Shown in pieces: positions 4,883 through 5,599 of a stretch of DNA of 5,599 nt. A model generated the notes under the pieces. It searched no databases. It had not been told where the DNA came from and worked only from the letters and a program-made list of their open reading frames with translations. How positions within the stretch are numbered: position 1 is the first letter of the stretch; every line of letters starts with the position of its first letter. Source of the DNA: Burkholderiales bacterium RIFCSPHIGHO2_12_FULL_61_11 (GTDB lineage: Bacteria; Pseudomonadota; Gammaproteobacteria; Burkholderiales; Burkholderiaceae_C); contig MERZ01000110.1 in assembly GCA_001770785.1 (NCBI GenBank), positions 7,818 to 13,416 of the forward strand, in the 5' to 3' direction. Made by a program: the position numbers and the translations under genes.

Positions 4883-5599
4883 ATGACCTCCCAGCCCCAC
4901 GCCCCGCGCCGCCCCATCCGCGAACTCCCCGACGAACTGATCAGCCAGATTGCGGCGGGCGAAGTGGTCGAGCGGCCCGCCTCGGTGGTGCGCGAGTTGG
5001 TGGACAACGCGCTGGACGCCGGTGCCACGCAAGTGACGGTGCGGCTGCTGGCCGGCGGCGTGCGGCTGATTTCCGTTGAAGATGACGGCCTGGGGATTCC
5101 GCGCGAAGAACTGCCGATTGCCCTCAGGCGCCACGCCACCAGCAAGATTGCCTCGCTGCAAGACCTGGAAGCCGTGGGCACCATGGGCTTTCGGGGCGAG
5201 GCACTGGCCGCCATTAATTCCATAGCCGACATGAGCCTGCAGTCGAGAACCCTTGCCACCGGGCATGCCTGGCAACTCGATGGGCGCACCGGTGAGCTGA
5301 AACCGGCAGCGCGCGCATGCGGCACCAGCGTGGAGGTGCGCGAGCTGTTTTACGCCACGCCGGCCCGCCGCAAATTCCTGAAAACCGACGCCACCGAACT
5401 GGCGCACTGCGTTGAAGCGGTGCGACGCCATGCGCTGGTGCGACCTGATGTGGGTTTTGACATCTGGCACGACGGCAAGCTGGTGGAGCAATGGCGTGCC
5501 TGCCACAACCCATTGGCCCCCGAGTTGGCCCATGTGCAGCGCCTGGCCGATGTTTTGGGCAGCGACTTTGTGGCGCAGTCTGTCGCAGTCAGCTACGAA
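4883..5599 (+). CDS. mutL: DNA mismatch repair protein MutL (5' part; 3' end beyond window)
   Basis: The ATG at 4883 opens 239 codons to the window edge; MutL is usually 600 residues or more, so about the first third is present. MutL is the GHKL ATPase that links mismatch recognition by MutS to strand incision and removal. Seen are LPDELISQIAAGEVVERPAS (15-34), motif I RELVDNALDAGA (37-48) with the general base E38 and Mg-binding N42, motif II D67-DGLGI, RHATSK (83-88), the GFRGEAL lid motif (102-108), and ELFYATPARRKFLK (154-167), all intact. The second domain begins near 200. An in-frame TAA at 4868 rules out a longer N-terminus, and no start codon lies between the ATG and the conserved core. 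About ten extra residues precede the core compared with E. coli. In E. coli mutL directly follows amiB; here dedA and a lipoprotein gene intervene. Confidence 0.97.
   Translation, partial: MTSQPHAPRRPIRELPDELISQIAAGEVVERPASVVRELVDNALDAGATQVTVRLLAGGVRLISVEDDGLGIPREELPIALRRHATSKIASLQDLEAVGTMGFRGEALAAINSIADMSLQSRTLATGHAWQLDGRTGELKPAARACGTSVEVRELFYATPARRKFLKTDATELAHCVEAVRRHALVRPDVGFDIWHDGKLVEQWRACHNPLAPELAHVQRLADVLGSDFVAQSVAVSYE

Noticed and set aside
4841..5533. Minus-strand open frames of 230 and 148 codons
   Set aside because: They are antisense to mutL, which has every N-terminal GHKL motif intact. The His/Gln/Gly-rich product looks like a shadow translation.

Overview
The window looks like a chromosomal housekeeping segment of a GC-rich betaproteobacterium, probably of the Burkholderiales/Comamonadaceae (Polaromonas/Rhodoferax/Acidovorax type). 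This rests on the gene order, on family resemblance (a MutL with an N-terminal extension before its conserved core, a DedA close to the E. coli protein) and on the many start codons lying just behind AAAAT-type -10 boxes. It is inference from reading, not from a database search.

Layout: a 3'-truncated short-chain dehydrogenase/reductase (SDR) gene (1-677, minus) lies 38 bases downstream of queG (716-1813, minus), and the two probably share a transcript. queG is head-to-head with tsaE (1796-2278, plus), and their first codons overlap by 18 bp. tsaE runs into an amiC-type cell-wall amidase gene (2275-3651, plus) through an ATGA overlap. After a 154-base gap with a small palindrome comes a short OsmB-like glycine-zipper lipoprotein gene (about 3806-4072, plus). 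It ends at a strong intrinsic terminator (4112-4149) that also separates it from the convergent dedA gene (4151-4798, minus). An 84-base divergent spacer then leads into mutL (4883 to the window end, plus, 3' end missing).

The order queG / tsaE / amidase / mutL matches the conserved proteobacterial cluster known in E. coli as queG-nnr-tsaE-amiB-mutL-miaA-hfq. Here nnr is absent from its E. coli position, and a two-gene lipoprotein/dedA unit separates the amidase gene from mutL, so mutL appears to need its own promoter. The themes are tRNA modification (QueG for queuosine-34, TsaE for t6A-37), envelope maintenance (amidase, lipoprotein, DedA) and mismatch repair (MutL).

I found no mobile element, CRISPR array, RNA gene or defence system, and no evidence of a previously undescribed system. 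The points most worth a second look are the SDR without the usual Tyr/Lys catalytic pair, the apparently leaderless starts of queG, dedA and mutL, the overlapping divergent queG/tsaE starts, and the interrupted tsaE-amidase-mutL cluster.
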